Shown: piece by piece, positions 1 through 8,766 of the stretch
How positions within the stretch are numbered: position 1 is the stretch's first letter
Layout: each line of letters begins with the position of its first letter
NCBI GenBank assembly: GCA_041746635.1
Contig: JBGTGQ010000015.1
Span: 62,001-126,000, forward strand
From: CAMASH01 sp041746635
Lineage (GTDB): Bacteria > Verrucomicrobiota > Verrucomicrobiia > Chthoniobacterales > Terrimicrobiaceae
Length of the DNA: 64,000 bases
Reading direction: 5' to 3'
Made by a program: the position numbers and the translations under genes
Notes under the pieces: model-generated
Told to the model about the DNA's origin: nothing
Databases searched by the model: none
What the model saw: only the letters and a program-made list of their open reading frames with translations

Positions 1-2
1 TC

Positions 3-794
3 ATCTTCCTCGTAGTGCCGCTTTTTGTTCTTCTTAATTATGGAAAATACTCCATGAGGGAACTCACCTGGACCTCGTCCCAATCGCGGATGGAGTTTCG
101 GCTCATGCCTTGGGAATACCCGAGATTTTACGCATTATGGATGTCTAAGTCACTCGAGTATGGCAATGAGAAGCCAAAGACATTCGAGAAACGGGCTGAC
201 CTGCTCGATCGCGTGAGCCTGCTCCAGATGTTCATATTCATCCATCAACTCTCCCCGCGCACTATTCCCTTTATCGGCGGCGAAACCTATTCCGCCATCC
301 TCCCCTCCATCCTTCCGCGCATTTTCTTTCCCAATAAAGTCTCCGCACTGGAAAGCACGAACTTGATTAGTATCCACTACGGTCTGCAATCCCGGGAAGC
401 CACAAACACCACGACCATCGGCTGGGGATTGTTCGCCGAGGCATTTGCCAATTTTGGCACTCCCGGCATCCTCTCCCTGGGTGTGATCCTGGGACTTTTC
501 TTCGGATGGGCCACCCGCTTCACAATGGGATATCCCATACTTTCCGCTCGCGGATTATTTGCGGTGGTCTTGATGAGCACAGCCTTCCAAACAGAATACA
601 CTGCGGCCACTGCCGTGAGTGCTACCTTCCAAGCAATCGTATTGCTCGCTTTGATGTCCCTTGTGTTCATGCGGCCCATGCCCGTGCCAGCGTCGTCGCT
701 CCTCATGTCCGGCCCCGAATTTATCAAACAGTTCATCCCGCCTCGTCGCAGCCGGCCCCGGCCCCGACCTCGTCCAAGACGACTCTCCATGTGA
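3..794 (+). CDS. O-antigen polymerase-like membrane protein (5' end outside window)
   Basis: Only the C-terminal part is present: the frame is open to the window edge. It contains hydrophobic segments and, in the middle, a soluble loop with the pattern STNLIS...TTTIGWGLFAEAF..FG, which resembles the large loop of oligosaccharide-repeat or O-antigen polymerases. A hydrophobic stretch follows, then a low-complexity tail rich in Arg and Pro. The last codons ATG-TGA overlap the GTG start of the next glycosyltransferase. In this cluster it would polymerise lipid-linked repeat units on the outer face of the inner membrane. The role is inferred from topology and neighbours; these polymerases share little sequence. 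Confidence 0.6.
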   Translation: MFLVVPLFVLLNYGKYSMRELTWTSSQSRMEFRLMPWEYPRFYALWMSKSLEYGNEKPKTFEKRADLLDRVSLLQMFIFIHQLSPRTIPFIGGETYSAILPSILPRIFFPNKVSALESTNLISIHYGLQSREATNTTTIGWGLFAEAFANFGTPGILSLGVILGLFFGWATRFTMGYPILSARGLFAVVLMSTAFQTEYTAATAVSATFQAIVLLALMSLVFMRPMPVPASSLLMSGPEFIKQFIPPRRSRPRPRPRPRRLSM

Positions 795-1933
795 AAAAAA
801 GGCTCGCAATCGTTACGAGTCACCCGATTCAGTATTATGCCCCGTGGTTCCGGTGTCTTGCCGCGGAACTCACCCTCGATCTCCGCGTCTTCTACCTTTG
901 GAATTTCGGTGTCACTCCCCAGCACGACCCAGGATTTAAGACCGTCCTGGAGTGGGACATTCCTCTCCTCGACGGCTATGCTCACGAGTTCGTCCCGAAT
1001 CACTCGAGCCGCCCCGGCACCGACCATTTCTGGGGGCTATGGAATCCTTCCCTGCTCAGCCGCGTCAGGGAATTTCATCCCGATGCTGTCCTCCTCATCG
1101 GCTACAATTATGCCGGTATGCTCGGCTTCATCGCCCGCACGGGCTCGCTGCCCCTCATTTTCCGCGGAGATTCCCATCGGCTGGCCGCCGCTTCCTCTCC
1201 CCTCAAAACCGCCCTCATTCGCGCAATTTACCAGCGCTTTGCCGCCTTTCTGCCCGTCGGCCAGGCCAACACCGACTACTTCCGCGCGCACGGCGTGCCC
1301 GCCCAGAAAATGTTCCTTTGTCCGCATTGCGTGGACAATGATCGCTTCGCCGCTCCACCCAGCATAGACTTTCGCAAGACATGGGGAATTTCGCCAGAAG
1401 AGCATGTGATCCTCTTTGTGGGCAAATTGGAGCCAAAAAAGCGTCCTCTCGACCTGCTTGCCTCCTTTCAAACCGCGGCCCTGCCTGGCGCCACCCTTGT
1501 TTTTGTCGGCAGTGGGGACGCCGCCTTGTGCCGCCAGATTCAGGGTCAAAACGTCCGAGTTATTCCCTTTCAAAACCAGAGCAACATGCCCTCCGTCTAT
1601 GCTGCGGCGGATCTCCTTGTCCTGCCAAGCGAGGGCAACGGAGAGACGTGGGGACTCGTCGTGAACGAAGCCATGGCGGCAGGCAAACCGGTCATCGTGA
1701 GCTCTCACGTTGGCTGTGGGCCCGACCTCGTGCTTCCAGGAAAAACCGGCTGGATTTTTCCCGCGGGCGATTCGCTTGGGCTGGCCCGTTGCCTCACCGA
1801 GGCATTATCGGACCCTCCCCGCCTCCGCGAGATGGGCCGCCAGGCCCAGCGCCGCGTGAAAGCGGAATTTTCCTACGCTCACGCCACCCAGGGTCTCCTG
1901 CAAGCCTTGGATTTTGTCTCAGCGCGTTCATGA
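791..1933 (+). CDS. GT4-like glycosyltransferase
   Basis: A predicted cytoplasmic GT-B transferase of 380 residues. The N-terminal Rossmann half starts with KKRLAIVTSHPIQYY. The C-terminal half has the GT4 signature FVGKLEPKKRP and the nucleotide-sugar site LVVNEAMAAGKPVI. The GTG at 791 is chosen because it overlaps the upstream stop as GTGA; the frame is open much further upstream, but that stretch is coding in another frame. It ends in an ATGA overlap with the next transferase, so the two are translationally coupled. Donor and acceptor sugars cannot be told from sequence. Confidence 0.85.
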   Translation: MKKRLAIVTSHPIQYYAPWFRCLAAELTLDLRVFYLWNFGVTPQHDPGFKTVLEWDIPLLDGYAHEFVPNHSSRPGTDHFWGLWNPSLLSRVREFHPDAVLLIGYNYAGMLGFIARTGSLPLIFRGDSHRLAAASSPLKTALIRAIYQRFAAFLPVGQANTDYFRAHGVPAQKMFLCPHCVDNDRFAAPPSIDFRKTWGISPEEHVILFVGKLEPKKRPLDLLASFQTAALPGATLVFVGSGDAALCRQIQGQNVRVIPFQNQSNMPSVYAAADLLVLPSEGNGETWGLVVNEAMAAGKPVIVSSHVGCGPDLVLPGKTGWIFPAGDSLGLARCLTEALSDPPRLREMGRQAQRRVKAEFSYAHATQGLLQALDFVSARS

Positions 1934-2946
1934 AAATTCACCTCTGGTCTCCCGGTTTTGATCCGAGCGACGGAGGCATTCAGGCTTATTCCCATGAGCT
2001 GCGGCGTGCTCTGACGGCCATTCCCGCCGTGACACGCATCGCATCGATTGAGCGCGGTTCTTCCGTCGCAACCTTCATCGGGAAGGCCTCATGGCGAGCC
2101 CTGCGCGAGCGGCCGGATTGGATCTTCACCACCCATCGGAACTTCCTGCCACTCGCGAAATGGCTGCGAAAATTCACGGGCTCAAAAGTGGCGGCCAGCC
2201 TACACGGGATCGAGGCCTGGCACGCACCACCTTATCATTTGCGGATCGCTGATCTGCTCCTGCCGGTGAGCACTTTCACCCGGGATCGAGTGGCGGCAGC
2301 GCTGGGCGAAACTATTCCCCGCATGGAACTGCTCGCTAACACTTTCGACGCCGAACGCTTTTTTCCCGGCGATGCTCCGGCTGGTTTGCGTCATCGCCAT
2401 GCCCTGCCACCCGGAGCACCCGTCCTGCTCACCGTCGGCCGCTTGGACGCAAACGAAACTTACAAGGGTCACGACCAAGTCCTGCAAGCCTTGCCCGCCG
2501 TTCTTGAGCGCCATCCCCAGTGCCGTTATCTCATTGTCGGAGCCGGCTCGGACCGCTCCCGGTTGGAGCTTCTCCGCGACCGTCTCGTTCTCGGCAATAG
2601 CGTCATCTTCACCGGCCGGGTCTCAGCGGAAGAGTTGCCCGATTATTATCGGCTGAGCGACGTCTTCGTGATGCCCAGCAAGGGTGAAGGCTTCGGCATT
2701 GCCCTCTTGGAGGCCATGGCCTGTGGCATACCCGTGATTGCAGGATATAAGGATGGCTGCCACGACGCCCTGCGCGGCGGTGAACTTGGCCGCCTCGTCG
2801 ATCCGGATCGTCCAGAAGAAATCACCCAGGCCATCTTCGATGCCTTGGACACTCGCCCTGGAGCATCCGTTCCCGTTGCAAAATATTTTGGCCGCGACGC
2901 CTTTCATCACCGCTTGGAGGAAATCATTAACTCATGTGCGGCATAG
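1930..2946 (+). CDS. GT4 glycosyltransferase
   Basis: A 338-residue GT-B fold protein. Its N-terminus, MKIHLWSPGFDPSDGGI, has the glycine-rich loop common in GT4 enzymes. The donor half contains TVGRLDANETYKGHD and the acidic motif GEGFGIALLEAMACGIPVI. The ATG overlaps the previous stop as ATGA. Its 3' end overlaps the asparagine synthetase-like gene by 13 nt. It probably adds one sugar to the lipid-linked repeat unit; specificity is unknown. Confidence 0.85.
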   Translation: MKIHLWSPGFDPSDGGIQAYSHELRRALTAIPAVTRIASIERGSSVATFIGKASWRALRERPDWIFTTHRNFLPLAKWLRKFTGSKVAASLHGIEAWHAPPYHLRIADLLLPVSTFTRDRVAAALGETIPRMELLANTFDAERFFPGDAPAGLRHRHALPPGAPVLLTVGRLDANETYKGHDQVLQALPAVLERHPQCRYLIVGAGSDRSRLELLRDRLVLGNSVIFTGRVSAEELPDYYRLSDVFVMPSKGEGFGIALLEAMACGIPVIAGYKDGCHDALRGGELGRLVDPDRPEEITQAIFDALDTRPGASVPVAKYFGRDAFHHRLEEIINSCAA

Positions 2947-4739
2947 CTGGCATCATCGGCTGGAGCGGTTCGCCCGGGGAACTCGACGGCTCGATTCGCG
3001 CGATGTGGACCGCCCTCCATCATCGCGGTCCCGATGATGAAGGTCTCTGGATCGCTCCCGACCACCAAGCCGCTCTCTGCCATCGTCGCCTCGCGATCCT
3101 TGATCCCACCCCTGCCGGCCACCAGCCCATGGAGCGGGCGGGACGACGCCTCGTTTTCAACGGAGAGATCTACAATTTCCGTGAATTGCGAAGCGCTTGC
3201 ATCGAGAGCGATTTCCACAGCCAGAGCGATACCGAAGTGCTTGTCCACGTGCTGGAGAAGCATGGCCCGGCCGGAATTTCGCGACTGGAAGGAATGTTCG
3301 CGTTCGCCGTCCATAATGCGAGCGACGGCTCGGTTCTCCTGGCGCGTGATCCGTTTGGCATTAAGCCTCTCTACTTTGCAGAAGTCCGCGGCGCGCTGCT
3401 CTTCGCCTCCGAGGTCCGAGCCATTCTCGCCACCGGTTTGGTCCCGCGACGGCTCGATCCGCAAGGTCTCGATGGCTATCTGCGAACGGGCTCCGTGCCC
3501 GAGCCGCATACGCTTGTGGAAGGCATTCGCAGCCTCCCCCCAGGATGCTTTGCCCGCTGGAAACAGGGCTCTCCCCTCGACCTGACACCCTTTTGGCAAA
3601 TCGCATTTTCGACCAAGCCCATGACGGGCCCCGACGCCGTTTCGCTGACACGCGAGGCATTGCGCCGTACGGTTGAACGCCACTTCGTCAGCGATGTGCC
3701 CGTGGGCATTTTCTTAAGTGGCGGCCTCGACTCCACGGCTTTGCTTGGGTTGGCCACTCAGTCCGGCCATAAGAATATCGAAACCTTCTCCATTGGCTTC
3801 GACGATCCTCGCACCGATGAAAGCTCGCTCGCCGCAGCGGTGGCACAACATTTTGGCGCAAAGCATCATACCCTGCGCCTGGACTCCCGCCTGGCTCACA
3901 CTTGGTTTCCAGACTACCTGGCGGCTCAGGACCAACCCAGCGTGGATGGCTTCAACACCTATTGCGTATCGCGCTTTGCGCGGGAGCACGGTGCCAAGGT
4001 CGTACTCTCCGGCCTCGGTAGTGATGAGATTTTTGGCGGTTATCCCTCCTTTCAACAGGTGCCTCGACTCGCCCGGTTCGCACGCCGCATCGCCAGCGGC
4101 TCACCGCCGTTAAAAATGGGTGGGTATTGCCTTGAGCATTTCTCGTACTCCGCTCGCATCCGGCGGGTGGGAGAATGGCTCGCTTCCCCGCCGGGATTCG
4201 CCTCCTCCTATCATCTCGTCCGCTCGACGTTCTCCGGCCGGGAGGCTCTCCAGATCGCACGCTGGTTAAAAGTGAAACCGCCTTCCGCTTCGTCGCATAT
4301 TTCTCCGACCCTCCCAGCCGATCCAGGCGACGCCACCAGTCAGTTGGAGCTCACCCTTTATCTTCGCAATCAGCTCCTCCACGACAGTGATACGATGAGC
4401 ATGGCGCATGGGCTGGAAATGCGGGTTCCTTTTGTGGACCGGGAATTCTTCGACGCCGTCAGCCAGATTCCGGCGGGTCTTCGTCTCGCTTCCGGAAAAT
4501 CCCTGCTCGTGCAAGCGGCGGGATGCCTCCCGGATTTTATCCTCGATCGACCCAAACACGGATTCTCATTTCCTTTGGAACGTTGGTTCGGCCTCGATTT
4601 TTTTCCCGCCGACGCACCACCCTTTCCCCTCCCACGGGTACCGTGGTCCCGCCGCTGGGTTTTGCATTCCTTGCTGAGCTGGCTCCAGCGCCACGAAATC
4701 CTCCCGCCCGAAAACCATGCGCCTTCTCCAATCTGTTGA
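2934..4739 (+). CDS. asnB: Asparagine synthetase (glutamine-hydrolysing)-like protein
   Basis: A 601-residue protein with class-II glutamine amidotransferase and asparagine synthetase domains. Cys2 in MCGIAG is the expected N-terminal nucleophile once Met is removed. RPDDEG-like and FNGEIYNF motifs follow in the glutaminase half. The PP-loop SGGLDST lies near residues 261-267, with SGLGSDEIFGGY further on. AsnB paralogues inside polysaccharide loci often amidate a sugar acid or act on an unknown carboxylate rather than feeding asparagine pools; that role is inferred from context here. It overlaps both flanking glycosyltransferase genes. Confidence 0.85.
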   Translation: MCGIAGIIGWSGSPGELDGSIRAMWTALHHRGPDDEGLWIAPDHQAALCHRRLAILDPTPAGHQPMERAGRRLVFNGEIYNFRELRSACIESDFHSQSDTEVLVHVLEKHGPAGISRLEGMFAFAVHNASDGSVLLARDPFGIKPLYFAEVRGALLFASEVRAILATGLVPRRLDPQGLDGYLRTGSVPEPHTLVEGIRSLPPGCFARWKQGSPLDLTPFWQIAFSTKPMTGPDAVSLTREALRRTVERHFVSDVPVGIFLSGGLDSTALLGLATQSGHKNIETFSIGFDDPRTDESSLAAAVAQHFGAKHHTLRLDSRLAHTWFPDYLAAQDQPSVDGFNTYCVSRFAREHGAKVVLSGLGSDEIFGGYPSFQQVPRLARFARRIASGSPPLKMGGYCLEHFSYSARIRRVGEWLASPPGFASSYHLVRSTFSGREALQIARWLKVKPPSASSHISPTLPADPGDATSQLELTLYLRNQLLHDSDTMSMAHGLEMRVPFVDREFFDAVSQIPAGLRLASGKSLLVQAAGCLPDFILDRPKHGFSFPLERWFGLDFFPADAPPFPLPRVPWSRRWVLHSLLSWLQRHEILPPENHAPSPIC

Positions 4740-5886
4740 CTCATTGAACGACTCCATGGGGGGCACCGCCGTGTCGGTGAGCAGTCTCTCGTCCGCCCTC
4801 GCCGAGCAGGGAATGGATGTTGCCGTACTGGCACATGACTACGCCGGCCTCGGGCCATTACTCGCTACCGGCGCTGCTCGCCGCTGCATCGCCCCAGCCC
4901 GGCGGCGACCATTTCACCTTGGCGCCCGCAGCGCCGGTTTCCCGGCGCTGGCGACCCGCGAAGTCGCCTGGGCTGATCTGGTTCACAGCCACGGGCTCTG
5001 GTTGTCGTCCAATCACCGCGTAGCCCGCCTCGCCAACCGGTTGGGGAAACCGCTCGTGATTTCTCCCCGGGGCATGCTCGAGTCGTGGTCCAAAAATCAT
5101 CGCCGGACTCGCAAGACCCTCGCTTGGTATTTTCGCGAGGCCGGGATTCTGCGCCGGGCTTCTGCCTTTCACGCAACTTCAGATGCCGAGGCCGATACCA
5201 TCCGGCAACTTGGTTTTTCCCAGCCCATCTTCGTACAGCCAAACGGCACCAATCTTTCTCCACCGCGGGCGGATCGGGAGATGTTGCAGGCGGAATTCCC
5301 CGCTTTGCGGAACAAACGCTGGATGCTTTTTCTTTCCCGCCTGCACGTCAAAAAAGGCCTCGATTGGCTGCTCCACGCCTGGGCTGCTGTTCAGCCGGCC
5401 TACTCCGACTGGCACCTTGTCATCGCCGGCGGAGACTTGGACGGCACCCGTCGCCAGTTTGAAGCCATCGCCCGTGAGAAAAACCTCGAAGCCAGCGTCA
5501 CATTTACCGGCGAAGTTTCGGGCTCCCGCAAAGCCAGCGCCTTGGCCAACGCCGAAATTTTTGTTTTGCCAAGCCGTTCCGAAAATTTTGGCAATGTCAT
5601 CCTCGAAGCCTTGTCGTATGGTTTGCCCGTGATCACAACAAAGGCCACCCCCTGGCCGCAGATCGCCGAGGCGGGATGCGGCTGGTGGATTGATCCGGAT
5701 CTTCCCTCTCTCGAACGCGCCTTGCGGGAGGCCATGAGCAAACCCATGGAAGATCTGCGGGCACAAGGTATTGCTGCACGTCGGATCGCCGGCCACGACT
5801 ACGCGTGGGCACAGATCGCAATTCGTATGATTCCCTTCTACCATCAAATCGTGGAGGACAACCTCCCTCCGAAGACCCAGCGATGA
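4717..5886 (+). CDS. GT4 glycosyltransferase
   Basis: A 389-residue GT-B protein starting MRLLQSVDSLNDSMGGTA, where the GG loop is typical of GT4 donors. The C-terminal half has FLSRLHVKKGLDWLL and the acidic segment SENFGNVILEALSYGLPVI. The first 23 nt overlap the end of the asnB-like gene, so translation is probably coupled. The stop overlaps the next start as ATGA. The substrate is unknown. Confidence 0.85.
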   Translation: MRLLQSVDSLNDSMGGTAVSVSSLSSALAEQGMDVAVLAHDYAGLGPLLATGAARRCIAPARRRPFHLGARSAGFPALATREVAWADLVHSHGLWLSSNHRVARLANRLGKPLVISPRGMLESWSKNHRRTRKTLAWYFREAGILRRASAFHATSDAEADTIRQLGFSQPIFVQPNGTNLSPPRADREMLQAEFPALRNKRWMLFLSRLHVKKGLDWLLHAWAAVQPAYSDWHLVIAGGDLDGTRRQFEAIAREKNLEASVTFTGEVSGSRKASALANAEIFVLPSRSENFGNVILEALSYGLPVITTKATPWPQIAEAGCGWWIDPDLPSLERALREAMSKPMEDLRAQGIAARRIAGHDYAWAQIAIRMIPFYHQIVEDNLPPKTQR

Positions 5887-6674
5887 ACCTCAACGACATC
5901 ACCCCATTAATCATCACGTACAATGAGGAATCCAATATCGCCCGCTGTCTCTCCCGCTTGGGCTGGGCCCGGCAAATTCTTGTCGTGGATAGCGGCAGCA
6001 CCGATCAAACGCTCGCGCTTTGCGCCGCGCATCCGCAGGTCAGCGTTCTCCAGCGCCCCTTTGATTCCTTCGCCGGCCAATGCAATTTCGGCCTGACTCA
6101 GATCACCACCCCATGGGTCCTCTCCCTGGACGCCGACTACCTCATGCCTGCTGAAATGGTCGATGAGATTCATCAACTTGCGGAGGTTCCCTCCACCAAA
6201 GCCTACCGTTGCCACTTTATTTATGCGGTCTTGGGAAAGCCTCTTCGCGGGGCGCTCTACCCCCAGCGCGCCGTCTTGGTGCAACGAGATTCCGTAGGCT
6301 ACGTCGACGATGGGCATGCCCACCGCCTTAAGCTAATCGATCCACAAGCCGACGTGGCCGATTTACAAAACCCGCTCACGCACGACGACCGGAAGCCCAT
6401 TTCACGCTGGTTTTCCAACCAGGGAAAATACGCCCAGTTGGAAGCCAAAAAACTACGGCTCACTGCGACAGGAGATCTGCGCCTTATTGATCGCCTTCGT
6501 CGCTTGTGCTGGGTGGCTCCGTTGCTTAATTTAGGCGTCTGTCTCTTTCTCAAAGGCGCGGCGTTCGAGGGACGCGCCGGCTGGTATTATGCGTCCCAGA
6601 GATTTGTGGCAGAGATCATGATCAGTATTGCCTTGCTCGATGCGGATCTGCGCGCGGTTGAAGATAAAGAATGA
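5883..6674 (+). CDS. GT2 family glycosyltransferase (WaaE/KdtX-like)
   Basis: A 263-residue GT-A enzyme. It shows the GT2 start ITYNEESNIARCL, then VVDSGSTDQT and the metal-binding D-x-D type motif SLDADY. Size and motif spacing resemble WaaE-type LPS core glucosyltransferases, though subfamily cannot be fixed by eye. The ATG at 5883 overlaps the preceding stop as ATGA; the longer frame upstream is coding sequence of the previous gene. It is followed by the exosortase gene with a 4-nt overlap. Confidence 0.85.
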   Translation: MNLNDITPLIITYNEESNIARCLSRLGWARQILVVDSGSTDQTLALCAAHPQVSVLQRPFDSFAGQCNFGLTQITTPWVLSLDADYLMPAEMVDEIHQLAEVPSTKAYRCHFIYAVLGKPLRGALYPQRAVLVQRDSVGYVDDGHAHRLKLIDPQADVADLQNPLTHDDRKPISRWFSNQGKYAQLEAKKLRLTATGDLRLIDRLRRLCWVAPLLNLGVCLFLKGAAFEGRAGWYYASQRFVAEIMISIALLDADLRAVEDKE

Positions 6675-8221
6675 ATGCCCTTCCGCGCGATTCGTATCGA
6701 TGGGATTGGGGGCTGCTCGCCCTTTCCGCGGCATTCTGGCTCTGGCTCGCTTTGGCCTGCGCTCCGGAATGGTCCGCAAACGGCAACGAAGCGTTCGGCT
6801 GGATCCTCTTTCCTCTCGCCGCGTATTTTCTGGCAAAACGCCTGGCCGCGACTTCGCCGAATGCGTGGCACCACCCTGGTCGCCTCGTAAAATGGTGCGC
6901 ATGGGCTGGCTTGACCTTCGCCGTGCTTTGCGTCCTTCCCGTTGAGTTGGCCCGCCAGGCTCCCGTTTATTGGCGGATTTTTTTATGGGCGATTTATTCT
7001 TTGGTCGTCATCGTCACGATTTCAAGCGCTCTGCTGACCGGCGGTTGGAACATCCTACGGGCGACCGTCTTTCCGCTGCTCTTTCTCGCCTCCGTCGTCC
7101 CATGGCCTGAATCGTTCCAGCAATTGCTTACCCTTAGTTTGGTACTGAAGATTACCTCCCTTTTGGGAGACATTCTGCCATTGCTGGGGATTCCGGCGCG
7201 CATCGAAGGTGCGATGATAGTTCTTCCTACCTGTGTCGTGGGAGTCGACGAAGCCTGCAGCGGCATACGTTCCCTTCAATCTGCCGTGATGCTGGGCCTG
7301 GCTGCTGGTGAATGGTTCCAGTTGCGCTGGCCCAAACGAATCGCCGTCCTTATCTGGAGCCTTGCTCTGGCCATTCTTCTCAATGTTGGCCGCACGCTTG
7401 GACTGACCATCGCAGGCTTGCGCGGAGGGGAAGCCGCCATTTCTTCCGTGCATGATATCCTGGGCTGGGCAGCGCTTCTTTTCCTCGCGGGAGGTATCTT
7501 CCTCGCCGGAAGGCTGCTCTCGGTCCAACCGGAAAATTCCATCGCACCTGATCCCGCACCTCCCTTCCACCAGAGATTCACCGGAAGAACCAGCGCCGTG
7601 GCAGGCGCGCTTTTCGCCTTCGCTGTCAGCACCTTTTTAGCCGCTCATATTTGGTATATCGCCCATGAACTTCATTCCCCGATTCAAGAGCCCCTTCTCC
7701 GGGTGAACCATCTTCCCGCCATTCAGGTTTCCTCCTTGCCCCCTTCCCTCGAACTCACCCTCCAGGCCACCAAGGGCGAACTTGTGCGGCTGGCTTTGCC
7801 GGGCGAAGATCCCGTCCATGGCTACCATCTCTTCTGGGATGCTTCGCAGCGGAACTCCCGGCAATTGTATCATCAGCCCGAGGTTTGCATGCCCAGTGGC
7901 GGGTGGCAGCCGGCTGGGCCCGAGCACCATATGGAGATCGATTTGAATGGGTTGCCGATTTCATGGAGGGTAGCTCCCTATCGACGGGACGGACAACTCG
8001 GGCTCCTCCTCTGGACAGCCTGGCTCGATGCAATTCCCATGAACTTTGATCGTCGTCTCGGCACCAACATCCAAAGCAACATCCTCCTTCAATTTATCGG
8101 GAACGGGCGGCGGCGATTTACCTACGAAGTGGCGGCAATTTTTGTCCCCTACCACGACGCGAATGAACCCATCGCTCGCTCCAAAATCGCCGTCCAATCC
8201 CTCTTCAACGCCAAGCCATGA
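6671..8221 (+). CDS. Exosortase fused to EpsI domain
   Basis: A 516-residue two-part membrane protein. Residues 1-290 are a multi-pass exosortase with the three expected catalytic residues: Cys196 in VDEACSGIR, Arg241 in NVGRT and His261 in VHDILGW. After another membrane helix near 310-330, residues 345-510 match an EpsI domain with the cysteine motif HQPEVCMPSGGW. Exosortases cut and transfer proteins bearing PEP-CTERM-like tails and are usually encoded with exopolysaccharide genes, as here. No tail-bearing substrate is visible in the window. ATGA overlaps occur on both sides. Confidence 0.92.
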   Translation: MNALPRDSYRWDWGLLALSAAFWLWLALACAPEWSANGNEAFGWILFPLAAYFLAKRLAATSPNAWHHPGRLVKWCAWAGLTFAVLCVLPVELARQAPVYWRIFLWAIYSLVVIVTISSALLTGGWNILRATVFPLLFLASVVPWPESFQQLLTLSLVLKITSLLGDILPLLGIPARIEGAMIVLPTCVVGVDEACSGIRSLQSAVMLGLAAGEWFQLRWPKRIAVLIWSLALAILLNVGRTLGLTIAGLRGGEAAISSVHDILGWAALLFLAGGIFLAGRLLSVQPENSIAPDPAPPFHQRFTGRTSAVAGALFAFAVSTFLAAHIWYIAHELHSPIQEPLLRVNHLPAIQVSSLPPSLELTLQATKGELVRLALPGEDPVHGYHLFWDASQRNSRQLYHQPEVCMPSGGWQPAGPEHHMEIDLNGLPISWRVAPYRRDGQLGLLLWTAWLDAIPMNFDRRLGTNIQSNILLQFIGNGRRRFTYEVAAIFVPYHDANEPIARSKIAVQSLFNAKP

Positions 8222-8766
8222 ATCTTGAAGGTTACCAAGCCGGGCTCGACCGGGGCGCATCACGCCTAACGGAAGCGTTGTGGCTTCTCGCAAAAATCGT
8301 GTTTTTTCTCCCGTCCATTCCATGGCCCTCCTCCTGGCGCCGTAGTTTACTAAGACTTTTCGGCGCGACCATTGGAAAGGGTGTCGTGATTCGATCCGGG
8401 GTCGACGTAACCTTCCCCTGGCGGTTTCGGGTGGGCGACCACGTTTGGCTGGGAGAACGCTCACGCTTCCTGTCCCTCGCACCCATCGTCATTGGTTCCC
8501 ACGTGTGCATTTCACAGGAAGCAATGCTCTGCACCGGTTCGCATGACGCTTCAAGCGACGACTTTAAACTGCTCACCGGATCGATCCACGTAGGCAACGA
8601 ATGTTGGCTGGCCGCGCGGGTTTTTTTGGGACCGGGAGTACGCGTGGGCTATCAGGCCATAGTGGGCGCAGGGAGCGTGGTCGTGCGGGATGTTCCCGCC
8701 GGAATGATCGTTGCGGGCAATCCAGCCCGCGTCATACGGCCTCGGATAGCCGACAAATATCCATGA
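8218..8766 (+). CDS. WcaF-like left-handed beta-helix acyltransferase
   Basis: A 182-residue protein. After an N-terminal hydrophobic segment it has hexapeptide repeats (IGKGVVIRSGVDV, IGSHVCISQEAML, VGAGSVVVRDVPAG). The catalytic-type histidine lies in CTGSHD, and the C-terminus AGNPARVI is typical of the WcaF/LacA group. It probably O-acetylates a sugar of the repeat unit. ATGA overlaps on both sides place it firmly in the polysaccharide operon. Confidence 0.88.
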   Translation: MNLEGYQAGLDRGASRLTEALWLLAKIVFFLPSIPWPSSWRRSLLRLFGATIGKGVVIRSGVDVTFPWRFRVGDHVWLGERSRFLSLAPIVIGSHVCISQEAMLCTGSHDASSDDFKLLTGSIHVGNECWLAARVFLGPGVRVGYQAIVGAGSVVVRDVPAGMIVAGNPARVIRPRIADKYP

